A stretch of DNA of 33,858 bases from a virus: positions 1 to 33,858 of the IMG/VR virus record IMGVR_UViG_3300049893_000662; one strand, given 5' to 3'. The notes under the pieces were generated by a model. The model was not told the DNA's origin and searched no databases. It was given only the letters and a program-made list of their open reading frames with translations. Positions 26,454 to 33,858 of this stretch are shown here, in pieces. The position numbers were made by a program, and so were the translations under genes. How positions within the stretch are numbered: position 1 is the first letter of the stretch; each line of letters begins with the position of its first letter.

Positions 26454-27548
26454 TTATAGTTTTGTTATCTTCACGTATCCTGACCCACTTTGATATCCAA
26501 TTGTTGTGATTGCAGATCCACTAAATGTAGAAAGTGTATCGTATAATCCATCAGCAGTTGCTACGTTCGTTCCACTACTACTGATGTATGACCCGCCACC
26601 ACCGCCGGAGTCTGGTAGAGTGGATGTAGCTCTTGCACTACCCGCTCCGCCGGAATATCCACCACCGCCACCACCGCAGATTGGACCAGCACCACCACCT
26701 CCACCAAATCCACCAGTACTAGTTCCTGGTGGTGGGTATGATGTCGATGTTCCTCCACCAACTGAACCTGTCCAAAATCCTTTACCGCCACCACCATTAT
26801 TTGTTGAACCAGGTCCGTTATAAACTCCGAGCCCACTTACACCACTACCACTTATACCAACTGCAAATCCACCACCACCACCGCCATCATATGGGTTTGC
26901 AGATGATGAAATATGAGAACGACCTCCGGTTCCATTTCTTCCACCAATTTCAAAAAATGCCGCGTTACCACCATATGTTGTAGTTCTGCCAAATATTTGT
27001 GACCCACTTACCACAGGAAGTGCACTTGACCATGCACCTATACCACCTCCACCCCCAGCAATAATTAATGGAATAATTGAAGATGAATTTGATGCTGATG
27101 GTACTACGAACGTTCCACCACCACCGCCTAGTCCAGTATACGTTGCAACTTGTGATGCGTTTGCAGATTGTTGTCCAACCACTATCAATAACTTTTGATT
27201 TTGTTGTAAACTAAATCTTGCACGCATTTTTGAACCACTACTAAATGCACCAGATACAGGTAAACCTGCGTGTGTACCTCGTCCACTACTTGCTCCAGCT
27301 ACTTCTATTTCATAGGTTGCAGTTTGTGGTACTGTCCATACTTGATATCCAAGATATCCAGACTGTGTAGTAAAGTATGCACTATTTGCTGTCCAAGTTG
27401 CTGACCCAGTATATGCTGCAAGAAACTGTGTTAGTAACGGAGGATTTGATCCTGTGACACTTACATTTGTAAATGTAAACGTAGTAAAATCATATAGACT
27501 ACGATTATTTGGTGTTACACTAAATCCATTAGTAAATTGTATTGCCAT
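26454..27548 (-). CDS. Glycine-rich phage adhesin (364 aa)
   Basis: Residues 1-90 form a beta-rich head (FTNGFSVTPNNRSLYDFTTF). From about 95 the sequence is ATYEIEVAGASSGRG and later QNQKLLIVVGQQS, GLGGGGGTFVV, LIIAGGGGGIG, then several Gly runs (GGGGGGF, GGGGGGYSGG, GGGGGSYI). This order matches the glycine-rich ALK/LTK-type domain, which occurs in many phage and bacterial surface proteins. It differs from the other Gly-rich gene (18356-19279), which lacks the YEIEVAGA lead-in. The start is 9 bases after the 936-residue fibre gene and has no strong ribosome site, so coupled translation is likely. A receptor-binding role is inferred. Confidence 0.83.
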   Translation of the reverse strand: MAIQFTNGFSVTPNNRSLYDFTTFTFTNVSVTGSNPPLLTQFLAAYTGSATWTANSAYFTTQSGYLGYQVWTVPQTATYEIEVAGASSGRGTHAGLPVSGAFSSGSKMRARFSLQQNQKLLIVVGQQSANASQVATYTGLGGGGGTFVVPSASNSSSIIPLIIAGGGGGIGAWSSALPVVSGSQIFGRTTTYGGNAAFFEIGGRNGTGGRSHISSSANPYDGGGGGGFAVGISGSGVSGLGVYNGPGSTNNGGGGKGFWTGSVGGGTSTSYPPPGTSTGGFGGGGGAGPICGGGGGGYSGGAGSARATSTLPDSGGGGGSYISSSGTNVATADGLYDTLSTFSGSAITTIGYQSGSGYVKITKL

Positions 27549-27556
27549 ATAATCTA

Positions 27557-30367
27557 TTATGCTAAGCTTGCACTACGATATTGTGTTCCTGTGTATACAT
27601 AAATAAATGACCCACTAAAATACATAGATCCTGTTTGTGGTGTAGCTGGTGCAACTATTGGTAGTATAAATTCATTTGCTAATACCGATCCCGTAATGGA
27701 ACCAGGTGATACGACATTTATTGACGACCCCGAGGTTAATATCAACGATGAACTATTTGTTAATAATAACGATACATCATTTGCCGTTGCATTACCGTTG
27801 AAACTTGCGGTAGATGTTACCGTTAGTGCACCACTAATAATTTGATTACCAACAAATGTATTTGAACCAGTAGTTGCTAATGATGCAGTTATTGCGCTTA
27901 CTTGTACAGAAGAACTAACTGTGCCTGCTGGTAATGAATTTACAATTTGTGTAGAGCTGGTCACCCAACCTGGATACTGTGCAGAACTACTAACTGTACC
28001 TGCTGGTGTAATTGCTACTGCACTTGCTGCATAACTTGCCGTAACTGCGTATGACGCAGATGTAATGGTACCAGTTAATGATCCTGTAAATGATCCACTA
28101 AATGACCCTGTATTAATTTGTGCTGAACTGGTAACCCATCCAGGATATTGTGCGGAGGATGATACAATACCAGAATTATAATTTACAGATGACCAGATAA
28201 TTTGAGTAGAACTTGTTACCCACCCAGGATATTGTGCAGAACTACTAACTGTACCTGCTGGTATATTTTGCCCTGCGTTGAGTGCAAAACTTGCAGTTGT
28301 AGCAAATGACGCAGTTGTAATTGAACCACTGAATGAACCTGTATTTATCTGTACCGATGATGATACCGTTCCTGTTGGTAATGCTGCTATTATTTGAGTG
28401 GAACTACTAACTGTACCCGCTGGTACTGTAGCTGTTGCATTTAATGCGTAACTTGCAGTGGTTGCAAACGATGCACTTGTTATTGTACCAGATAATGAAC
28501 CACTAAATGATCCTGTAATACCTCCAACACTTGTTACTGACCCACTAAATACTGCTGGTCCGATATTGGTGAATGTTGACGAACCAGATACAGTTAATGA
28601 TCCTGTTATATTAACATTACCCAACACATTTTGGCTACCAGATGTGTTTAAACTACCAGTAAGTTGATGTTGATTGTTTGCTTTTAGTCGTAATTTTTCA
28701 TCATTTACATTCTCACCACCAGCAAATAGTATCACGCTACTTCCAGATGTTCCAGAACCTAGTACTAAGTTTCCTAGTAATACTTGACTTCCTGTGGTAT
28801 ATAAATAACCATCTCCAGGATAATCATGTATAGCATCACCAACATATGTGGTACTATTGATACCCATGTTGATATAACCACTGGTTTCTGTACCTGTGTC
28901 GGTTGTTGCTACTATGTCCGAAGATGCGTTTGACCCTGTACTAAAATTACGAACGTTAACTTGTAGATAATTGTTCGTATTTCCATGCGCAGATATTAAA
29001 TTAAAAGATGTTGTACGCCCAGCGTATATACCAAGTTTATCTGGATTTTGCTCGTCAAAGAAAGTTGTTCCGTCACCTAAAATAAGACTTGATGCTGTTT
29101 GATATAATAAACCACTGGAAGATAATGTAGTATCCGATGCCCAAAGTGATAGATATCCTCGTGTACCATCCCGTACTGTAGAAACAGTTGATGCCGATAT
29201 TGCCCAACTAGATGTACCTATGAGTGAACCAGAATTGATATTTAAACTACCAGTTAATTGATGTTGACCACTTGCTTTTAATCGTAGTTTACCATCACTA
29301 TAACTTTCACCACCAGCAAATAAAGTAAGTGTACTGTTTGGAGTTGCTGTACCAACTACTAAATTACTACCTGTGGTGAAAATGTACCCGTCGCCAGGCA
29401 AGTCGTGTATGTTAGCACCGACATAACTAGTACCATTAATGCCCATATCAATATAACCAGTATCTTCGGTACCTGTGTCATATGTTGCTACGATGTCGGC
29501 AGAAGAATTACTACCCGTACTAAAATTACGAATATTAATTTGTAAATAGTTGTTATTATTTGCGTGTGCGGATACGAGATTAAACGAGTTAGTGCGTCCC
29601 GCGTATATACCTAATTTGTCTGGATTTGTTTCATCAAAGAATGTGGTACCATCACCTAGAATGAGGCTAGATGCTGTTTGATATAATAAACCACTAGACG
29701 ATATCGTTGTGTTAGATGACCATAATGGTATGTATCCTCGTGCTCCACCACTTAATGCAGAAACGTATGACGCAGTTGATGCGTATGAAGCAGACACCGA
29801 TGCACCCATATTTGCCGCATAACTTGCGGTCAACGCATAACTTGCACTTACAACATTTCCAGTTCCACCTACTTGTAATACAATTGGAGCATCACTACCC
29901 GTTTGAAATTCTCCTGCAAAAATAATATCAATTGCATCCGCAACACTTGCAGTTCCTAGTAGTGAACCAGTAATACCACCAACATTACCACTATCAACAA
30001 CTAATAATGAACCAGTGATGACAGCAGAACCGCTGAATGGGAATCCAGAACCTGCTCCTGCATTTTGTGCATAAGAAGCGGTGAGTGCATATGATGAAGA
30101 TACGGCAGTATCAATTGACCCACTAACCGCTAAAGCGTAACTCGCAGTATATGCGTTTAGTGCGGAAACTGCCAATAATGGTAACGATCCAGTTCGTTGT
30201 ACAACTACCGAACTAGGTTGAACACTTACCTTGTAATCAGGTGATTTTTCAATATTAACACTAATGTTTGGTACATCTACCAAAACTTTATTAGCATCAC
30301 TATTTTCTCTGACTACAACCGTTATATCTGGTACACCCAGATTGATTGGACGTAATGAACCACTCAT
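27557..30367 (-). CDS. Repetitive tail fibre with duplicated internal domain (936 aa)
   Basis: The head (MSGSLRPINLGVPDITVVVR) is followed by TASYA repeats. A domain of about 170 residues occurs twice in tandem, at roughly 29250-29750 and 28655-29170. Both copies contain SSSGLLYQTASSLILGDGTT, KLGIYAGRT, NNYLQ(I/V)N(I/V)RNFSTGSN, a GYI(D/N)MGIN strand and QHQLTGSLN. The second half returns to SSS(A/T)Q and GSFSGSF repeats. The C-terminus (ATPQTGSMYFSGSFIYVYTG) is a common phage-fibre end. It is the first large fibre after the tail tube operon, 3 bases after the small Ig-like baseplate-type gene. That adjacency suggests it attaches through or near that protein. Confidence 0.88.
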   Translation of the reverse strand: MSGSLRPINLGVPDITVVVRENSDANKVLVDVPNISVNIEKSPDYKVSVQPSSVVVQRTGSLPLLAVSALNAYTASYALAVSGSIDTAVSSSYALTASYAQNAGAGSGFPFSGSAVITGSLLVVDSGNVGGITGSLLGTASVADAIDIIFAGEFQTGSDAPIVLQVGGTGNVVSASYALTASYAANMGASVSASYASTASYVSALSGGARGYIPLWSSNTTISSSGLLYQTASSLILGDGTTFFDETNPDKLGIYAGRTNSFNLVSAHANNNNYLQINIRNFSTGSNSSADIVATYDTGTEDTGYIDMGINGTSYVGANIHDLPGDGYIFTTGSNLVVGTATPNSTLTLFAGGESYSDGKLRLKASGQHQLTGSLNINSGSLIGTSSWAISASTVSTVRDGTRGYLSLWASDTTLSSSGLLYQTASSLILGDGTTFFDEQNPDKLGIYAGRTTSFNLISAHGNTNNYLQVNVRNFSTGSNASSDIVATTDTGTETSGYINMGINSTTYVGDAIHDYPGDGYLYTTGSQVLLGNLVLGSGTSGSSVILFAGGENVNDEKLRLKANNQHQLTGSLNTSGSQNVLGNVNITGSLTVSGSSTFTNIGPAVFSGSVTSVGGITGSFSGSLSGTITSASFATTASYALNATATVPAGTVSSSTQIIAALPTGTVSSSVQINTGSFSGSITTASFATTASFALNAGQNIPAGTVSSSAQYPGWVTSSTQIIWSSVNYNSGIVSSSAQYPGWVTSSAQINTGSFSGSFTGSLTGTITSASYAVTASYAASAVAITPAGTVSSSAQYPGWVTSSTQIVNSLPAGTVSSSVQVSAITASLATTGSNTFVGNQIISGALTVTSTASFNGNATANDVSLLLTNSSSLILTSGSSINVVSPGSITGSVLANEFILPIVAPATPQTGSMYFSGSFIYVYTGTQYRSASLA

Positions 30368-30370
30368 TAA

Positions 30371-30718
30371 TTATCTCGTAGCAGTTGGGCGAATAGTCAA
30401 CGCTCCCTCCAATATTCTTCGTTTTATTGGAGTGACTGATCCACTAACCATGTTTATGTCATAGACATATCTTCGTTGGTTTAGTGTTAAAGTTTGCTCT
30501 GGGGTTAATTCCACCATTATTGAACCAGAATTAAGCGGTGGAAGTTTTGTGATGGTAAATGTAGCAGCAACTTCATCGGTGGTATAGTTTTCTCTTACTT
30601 GACCACTAAAAGTATAATCTGTTATGTTAAGTGGGATACTTCCGCTATCACTAATGATGGTAGCTCCGATACGAAACGTTTCCCCTTGACCAATATTAAA
30701 TTCGGTGAGTTCTGCCAT
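30371..30718 (-). CDS. Baseplate/fibre-attachment protein, BppU-N-like (115 aa)
   Basis: A beta-sandwich-like small protein: GQGETFRIGATIISDSGSIP at the start, then ITDYTFSGQVREN, MVELTPEQTLTLNQRRYVYD and RRILEGALTIRP. The order of strands and the closing GxLTIRP-type segment resemble the Ig-like N-terminal domain of phage upper-baseplate proteins (BppU). Such proteins anchor fibres to the baseplate. A terminator for the tube gene lies directly upstream, and the 936-residue fibre begins 3 bases downstream, so it starts the fibre operon. The assignment rests on motif order and is moderate. Confidence 0.75.
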   Translation of the reverse strand: MAELTEFNIGQGETFRIGATIISDSGSIPLNITDYTFSGQVRENYTTDEVAATFTITKLPPLNSGSIMVELTPEQTLTLNQRRYVYDINMVSGSVTPIKRRILEGALTIRPTATR

Positions 30719-30729
30719 GTATTATACCC

Positions 30730-30788
30730 AAAAAATAAGTGTCCCACTGCCCAATTATACTCTATATAAGTATCAGACAGTGGGACAC
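30730..30788 (-). terminator. Terminator after the tail tube gene, with a promoter-like octamer in its loop
   Basis: A perfect 11-base stem gtgtcccactg/cagtgggacac (30739-30749 and 30778-30788) with a 28-base loop is followed on the minus strand by TTATTTTTT. It lies 22 bases after the tube stop. The large AT-rich loop contains TACTTATA and TATAATTG on the minus strand, which could act as promoter elements for the following fibre operon. Confidence 0.8.
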
Positions 30789-30810
30789 ACCTTCTATTTT
30801 TAACTACTGA

Positions 30811-31305
30811 TTAGTAGTTCAATACGCAATAGTCTGGTTGAATTTCTAATTCAATCGCTACGTTATCACTTGTATCTGACCATTCTAGGTCACCAAATGT
30901 TGCACGAGTGATTTGTGCACCCTTGATAATCCATTCTTCAACCTTATCACCGACTGGGCCTAAAACTTGAAGTGTCAAGTCTTTCTTATAGAATTCTGCG
31001 TATCCGTCACGACCGGTTACTGATTCATGATGTAAACGAACCCATTCCATTACTGCTTGTGCACCAGATGGTACAACAGGATCATAAAGGGTTAAAGTCA
31101 TAGGTTGCCATACAGATACACCCTTTACAAAGCGAACGGTGTTAATATGTGGAACCTTGATAGTATCTTGACGAATTTCTGGACGGCTTACTTTCTTTAC
31201 GATATAAGCTGGTACTCCTTCAATTAACATCAAAAAGCGATTTTTGACCTTTGGTTCGAACGCCGTAAAGAAAATTTCATTTTCGGCTACGATATTGTTT
31301 GCCAT
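30811..31305 (-). CDS. Tail tube protein, T4 gp19-like
   Basis: At 164 residues it is the same size as T4 gp19. Diagnostic segments are NRFLMLIEGVPAYIVKKVSR near the start, VSVWQPMTLTLYDPVVPSGA in the middle and ATFGDLEWSDTS near the end. Hexameric rings of this protein form the inner tube through which DNA passes, surrounded by the sheath encoded upstream. The GGAG site is 8 bases before the ATG. A strong terminator after the stop allows the abundant tube transcript to end before the fibres. Confidence 0.95.
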   Translation of the reverse strand: MANNIVAENEIFFTAFEPKVKNRFLMLIEGVPAYIVKKVSRPEIRQDTIKVPHINTVRFVKGVSVWQPMTLTLYDPVVPSGAQAVMEWVRLHHESVTGRDGYAEFYKKDLTLQVLGPVGDKVEEWIIKGAQITRATFGDLEWSDTSDNVAIELEIQPDYCVLNY

Positions 31306-31327
31306 TTGTATCTCCTAACAGATTTAC

Positions 31328-31335
31328 TATAAATA
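31328..31335 (-). promoter_or_regulatory. TATTTATA octamer upstream of the tube gene
   Basis: The minus strand reads ACTATTTATAGT 21-32 bases before the tube start, between sheath and tube. It is the reverse complement of the T4 late-promoter octamer, and the same element recurs before several other genes here. Possible tube-specific late promoter or processing site; low certainty. Confidence 0.3.
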
Positions 31336-31365
31336 GTCGGTAACGGAAAAATATAACCTATTTTA

Positions 31366-33723
31366 TTATGCGCCTGGGAATACTGCCCCAGTTGGAAGAA
31401 TGTTGAATTCTAACTTGATGAATTCAGCAGTCTTTGTTGGTTGGAGATACAATTGACCAACCAAGAGGTTACGGTCAATTACGTCTGGTGTATTATTGGT
31501 TTCGTCCATAATAACACGGAATGCGTAAAGACCCGAACGTTCTTGGACGTTTGCCAAGAATGGATTGACGATGTTGAGGAAACGACGACGAGTTGCTTCA
31601 ACGTTTTGTTCAAATACGAGGAATCGTGCTGAACTTGCGATAAACTTCTTTACGGTAATTAACAAACGACGGACGTTTACACGGTCAAGTGCTGATGCTC
31701 GACGTTGTAATGTCTTTTGACCCCATACACAGATACCTTGTCCTGGGAATTGTGCGATTGGGTTGACCTTACCTTCATATAGTGAATCACGTTGTGCTTG
31801 TGCCAAACGAACCTTAACACCTGCTGCTCCTGGAATTCCACCACGATTCAAACCTGCTGGTGCAAACCATTCTGCTGCTGTATTATCACTATATGCATAT
31901 ACTTCTGGGAGAACTGCTGATGGTGGAACAAATGCAAACTTATTTGTATTTGTATCCAACACTCTTACCCAAGGATAGTATGTTGCTGCGTAATTACTAT
32001 CAATTAATGCTGCTGTATTTACTGCGGTTGTGGTTGTGTCACTTGCAAGTACTGTGTCCATAATATAGAAACAGTCACCACGAGATTCACAAACGTTTAA
32101 TGCGTAATTTGCGATGTATGCGTGTTGAGAATAAACAACACCAGGTAATACTAATAGATTAATATCAAATACATCTGGGTTACTGATTGCATCCAATGCT
32201 TTCTTGTATGCTCTTGAACCTGCACTTGTAGAAGTACTTAAGTCAAATCCCTGCGTATTTGTTGATGTAATACCATCGTACATATTAATCATACGTGCTG
32301 GATTATCACCATCAAATCCACCTTGGAATGGAACTGTAAACTTCAAGAGTGATGCTAATGTTGGTGCTGCACCTGCTAGATATTGTGCAACTGTGTATCC
32401 AGTTCCGGTTGCATCATATAATTCATTTGATGGTAGATTTTCAAGATTGAATGCAGCTCCACGAGTTACTGATCCACTTGGAATTGGTGCCAAATAAGAC
32501 ATATTGGTGTTTGGAATATCAGAGTATTGGAATCCATAGAATCCATTACTACTGTATGTTGCCGTGGTGCTGTATCCACGACTACTTCCCGATACCCAAT
32601 TTGATGAAATATATGTTGGAGCTGGTACTGCCGAACCAGAGTATCCGATTGGTGAGCTTAATGCTGCAAATCCAAATGGTAATGCGTCTGGTGAGACGTT
32701 TTCCGAACCATCTGCCATTTCGATACGAACATATGATGAATTATTTTGGAAATCACCTTGGAAATAACGTTCACCGGTATTTGGATCTGTTACTGGTGCA
32801 CTGTTACCAATACGACGAGCGATATAATTTGCGTCTGATGGGTTAAGTGACAAGTTATCAAATTGTTCTAGTACACTTGGGTTTGCATCTGTGTCTGCAA
32901 AATCACGTACTTGAAGTGAGAATGTTCCATATGCTCCTGATACGATTGCCTTCTTTGGACCAAGAACACTAATTTTTACTTGCTTATTTGCAGCGTTACC
33001 ATCACTTAATGTATGTACCTTAAATAAGTTTTGGTTAACACCACCGAGTTGTTGTGATTGAATCCAAGGAGTTGATGCAAATGTATACGATCCGTATGTA
33101 CTACCAGTCAAATATAATAAGTCAGAACTTACTTCTGCTGACATTACTACTGATGCACCACCACTGGTGATTGCTTCTGGGAAGATAGAGTAAACATATC
33201 CACCCTTTGTTCCAGTTGTGCCAAATCCAAAGTAGTTTCCAATATAACCACCTGCTGCTGTGGTTGAGCTTAAACTAGATCCTGTGAATGGTCCGCCTAG
33301 TGCATTTAATGCAACACTAAAGTTTGTTGACGTTCCCGAAGCACTTATTGCTGTAATGTCACTACCAGAAACAGTAGGATGAATGACTGCATACACAAAT
33401 GAACCACTAGTACCAGTTGCTTTAATAATAGCGGGTGTAGCAGCTGTTGGGCTGTATCCGTCCAAACCAAGAACACGAACAACTGTTGCTCGTCCCGATT
33501 CACGGAGGTAGTTTTTAACCGTTAATCCTAAGAATGACTTACCATCAGGTGCGCCAAACTTGTTTTCAAAGTCTTGTTGACTTGTGACTATGGTTGGAAT
33601 AAATGCTGGTCCTTTTGGTGTTGGACCGATAAATGCACCAGCAATTTCACCAACGCCTTGTTCTAGGAAACTAAGGTCACGTTCTTGTGTGAAAACGCCA
33701 GGACTCACAATGCGTTCTGCCAT
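31366..33723 (-). CDS. Contractile tail sheath protein, T4 gp18-like
   Basis: The N-terminus MAERIVSPGVFTQERDLSFL and GAFIGPTPKGPAF, with FENKFGAPDGKSFLGLTVKN, is characteristic of myovirus sheath proteins. The C-terminal domain has TRRRFLNIVNPFLANVQERS, then VIDRNLLVGQLYLQPT and FIKLEFNILPTGAVF, the part that polymerises around the tube. At 785 residues it is longer than T4 gp18 (659), the extra length lying in the central variable domains that face outward. Together with the tube gene it establishes a contractile-tail phage. A GGAG site supports the start at 33723. Confidence 0.96.
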   Translation of the reverse strand: MAERIVSPGVFTQERDLSFLEQGVGEIAGAFIGPTPKGPAFIPTIVTSQQDFENKFGAPDGKSFLGLTVKNYLRESGRATVVRVLGLDGYSPTAATPAIIKATGTSGSFVYAVIHPTVSGSDITAISASGTSTNFSVALNALGGPFTGSSLSSTTAAGGYIGNYFGFGTTGTKGGYVYSIFPEAITSGGASVVMSAEVSSDLLYLTGSTYGSYTFASTPWIQSQQLGGVNQNLFKVHTLSDGNAANKQVKISVLGPKKAIVSGAYGTFSLQVRDFADTDANPSVLEQFDNLSLNPSDANYIARRIGNSAPVTDPNTGERYFQGDFQNNSSYVRIEMADGSENVSPDALPFGFAALSSPIGYSGSAVPAPTYISSNWVSGSSRGYSTTATYSSNGFYGFQYSDIPNTNMSYLAPIPSGSVTRGAAFNLENLPSNELYDATGTGYTVAQYLAGAAPTLASLLKFTVPFQGGFDGDNPARMINMYDGITSTNTQGFDLSTSTSAGSRAYKKALDAISNPDVFDINLLVLPGVVYSQHAYIANYALNVCESRGDCFYIMDTVLASDTTTTAVNTAALIDSNYAATYYPWVRVLDTNTNKFAFVPPSAVLPEVYAYSDNTAAEWFAPAGLNRGGIPGAAGVKVRLAQAQRDSLYEGKVNPIAQFPGQGICVWGQKTLQRRASALDRVNVRRLLITVKKFIASSARFLVFEQNVEATRRRFLNIVNPFLANVQERSGLYAFRVIMDETNNTPDVIDRNLLVGQLYLQPTKTAEFIKLEFNILPTGAVFPGA

Positions 33724-33742
33724 ACGGAATCTCCAATATTAC

Positions 33743-33858
33743 TTATTGCTCAGGGGTGAATACACCAGTGTCTACGTCTAAAGAACCCATTCCATATTTC
33801 TTCAATAATTCGTCAATTAATCCTTTTTCTTTGACGAGTAATTCTTTATATTTTGCTG
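33743..33858 (-). CDS. C-terminal fragment of an unknown protein upstream of the sheath
   Basis: The minus-strand frame runs in from the window edge and ends at a TAA at 33743-33745, giving 37 residues that include KEKGLIDELLKKYGMGSLDV and end DTGVFTPEQ. In T4 the gene before gp18 is the large terminase, so this could be a terminase C-terminus, but the fragment is too short to decide. It ends 19 bases before the sheath start. Confidence 0.6.
   Translation of the reverse strand, partial: AKYKELLVKEKGLIDELLKKYGMGSLDVDTGVFTPEQ

Noticed and set aside
11014-30718. Diversity-generating retroelement acting on the adhesins
   Set aside because: No reverse transcriptase or accessory gene, and no template/variable repeat pair with adenine-biased differences was seen. 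Repeats look like ordinary duplication.
16421-31335. Plus-strand TATAAATA as promoters for plus-strand genes
   Set aside because: No credible gene is read from the plus strand anywhere in the window, so divergent late promoters would have no target here.

Overview
This 33.9 kb window is one transcriptional block of a double-stranded DNA tailed phage, with every credible gene on the minus strand. Transcription runs from high to low coordinates. The best marker genes are a T4 gp18-like contractile tail sheath (31366-33723) and, just downstream, a T4 gp19-like tail tube protein (30811-31305). These indicate a myovirus of broadly T4-like type. DNA is AT-rich by eye, no bacterial housekeeping gene is present, and nothing identifies the host. 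Both ends cut genes: the C-terminus of an SNF2 helicase at position 1 and the N-terminus of an unidentified protein at 33858.

Layout in transcription order: (i) 33858-30811, C-terminal fragment of an unknown protein, sheath and tube, closed by a hairpin terminator. (ii) 30718-11014, a very large adhesin/fibre array: a small baseplate/Ig-like protein, low-complexity fibres of 936, 778, 1353, 521 and 1278 residues built from SSS(A/T)Q, GSFxGSF and TASYA repeats, two glycine-rich proteins, and small associated proteins. Internal duplications and shared modules show shuffling among paralogues. (iii) 10965-5153, three collagen-like Gly-X-Y proteins interleaved with repeat proteins made of [H/F]-[S/T/A]-[N/D] units. 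One protein (8605-10218) fuses both types. (iv) 5088-1, a probable operon behind a sigma70-type promoter: a radical SAM/SPASM enzyme, a small protein with two HADH boxes, a DUF483-like plus methyltransferase fusion, a small protein and an SNF2/SMARCAL1-like helicase. The largest intergenic gap is about 112 bases.

The most interesting part is the junction of (iii) and (iv). A peptide-modifying type of radical SAM enzyme and a SAM methyltransferase sit directly downstream of three proteins carrying 116 [H/F]-[S/T]-[N/D] units. By hand tally 111 of 112 unit-to-unit spacings are odd (5, 7 or 9 residues). Asp occurs at position 3 in 36 of 71 His units and in none of 45 Phe units. The enzyme ends in a HADHTDETGRY tail that recurs twice in the small neighbouring protein and echoes the His-Thr-Asp units. 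I infer a phage-encoded system that modifies its own fibre proteins. This is not proven by sequence; metal-coordinating trimeric fibres or a pentapeptide-repeat-like solenoid without modification remain live alternatives.
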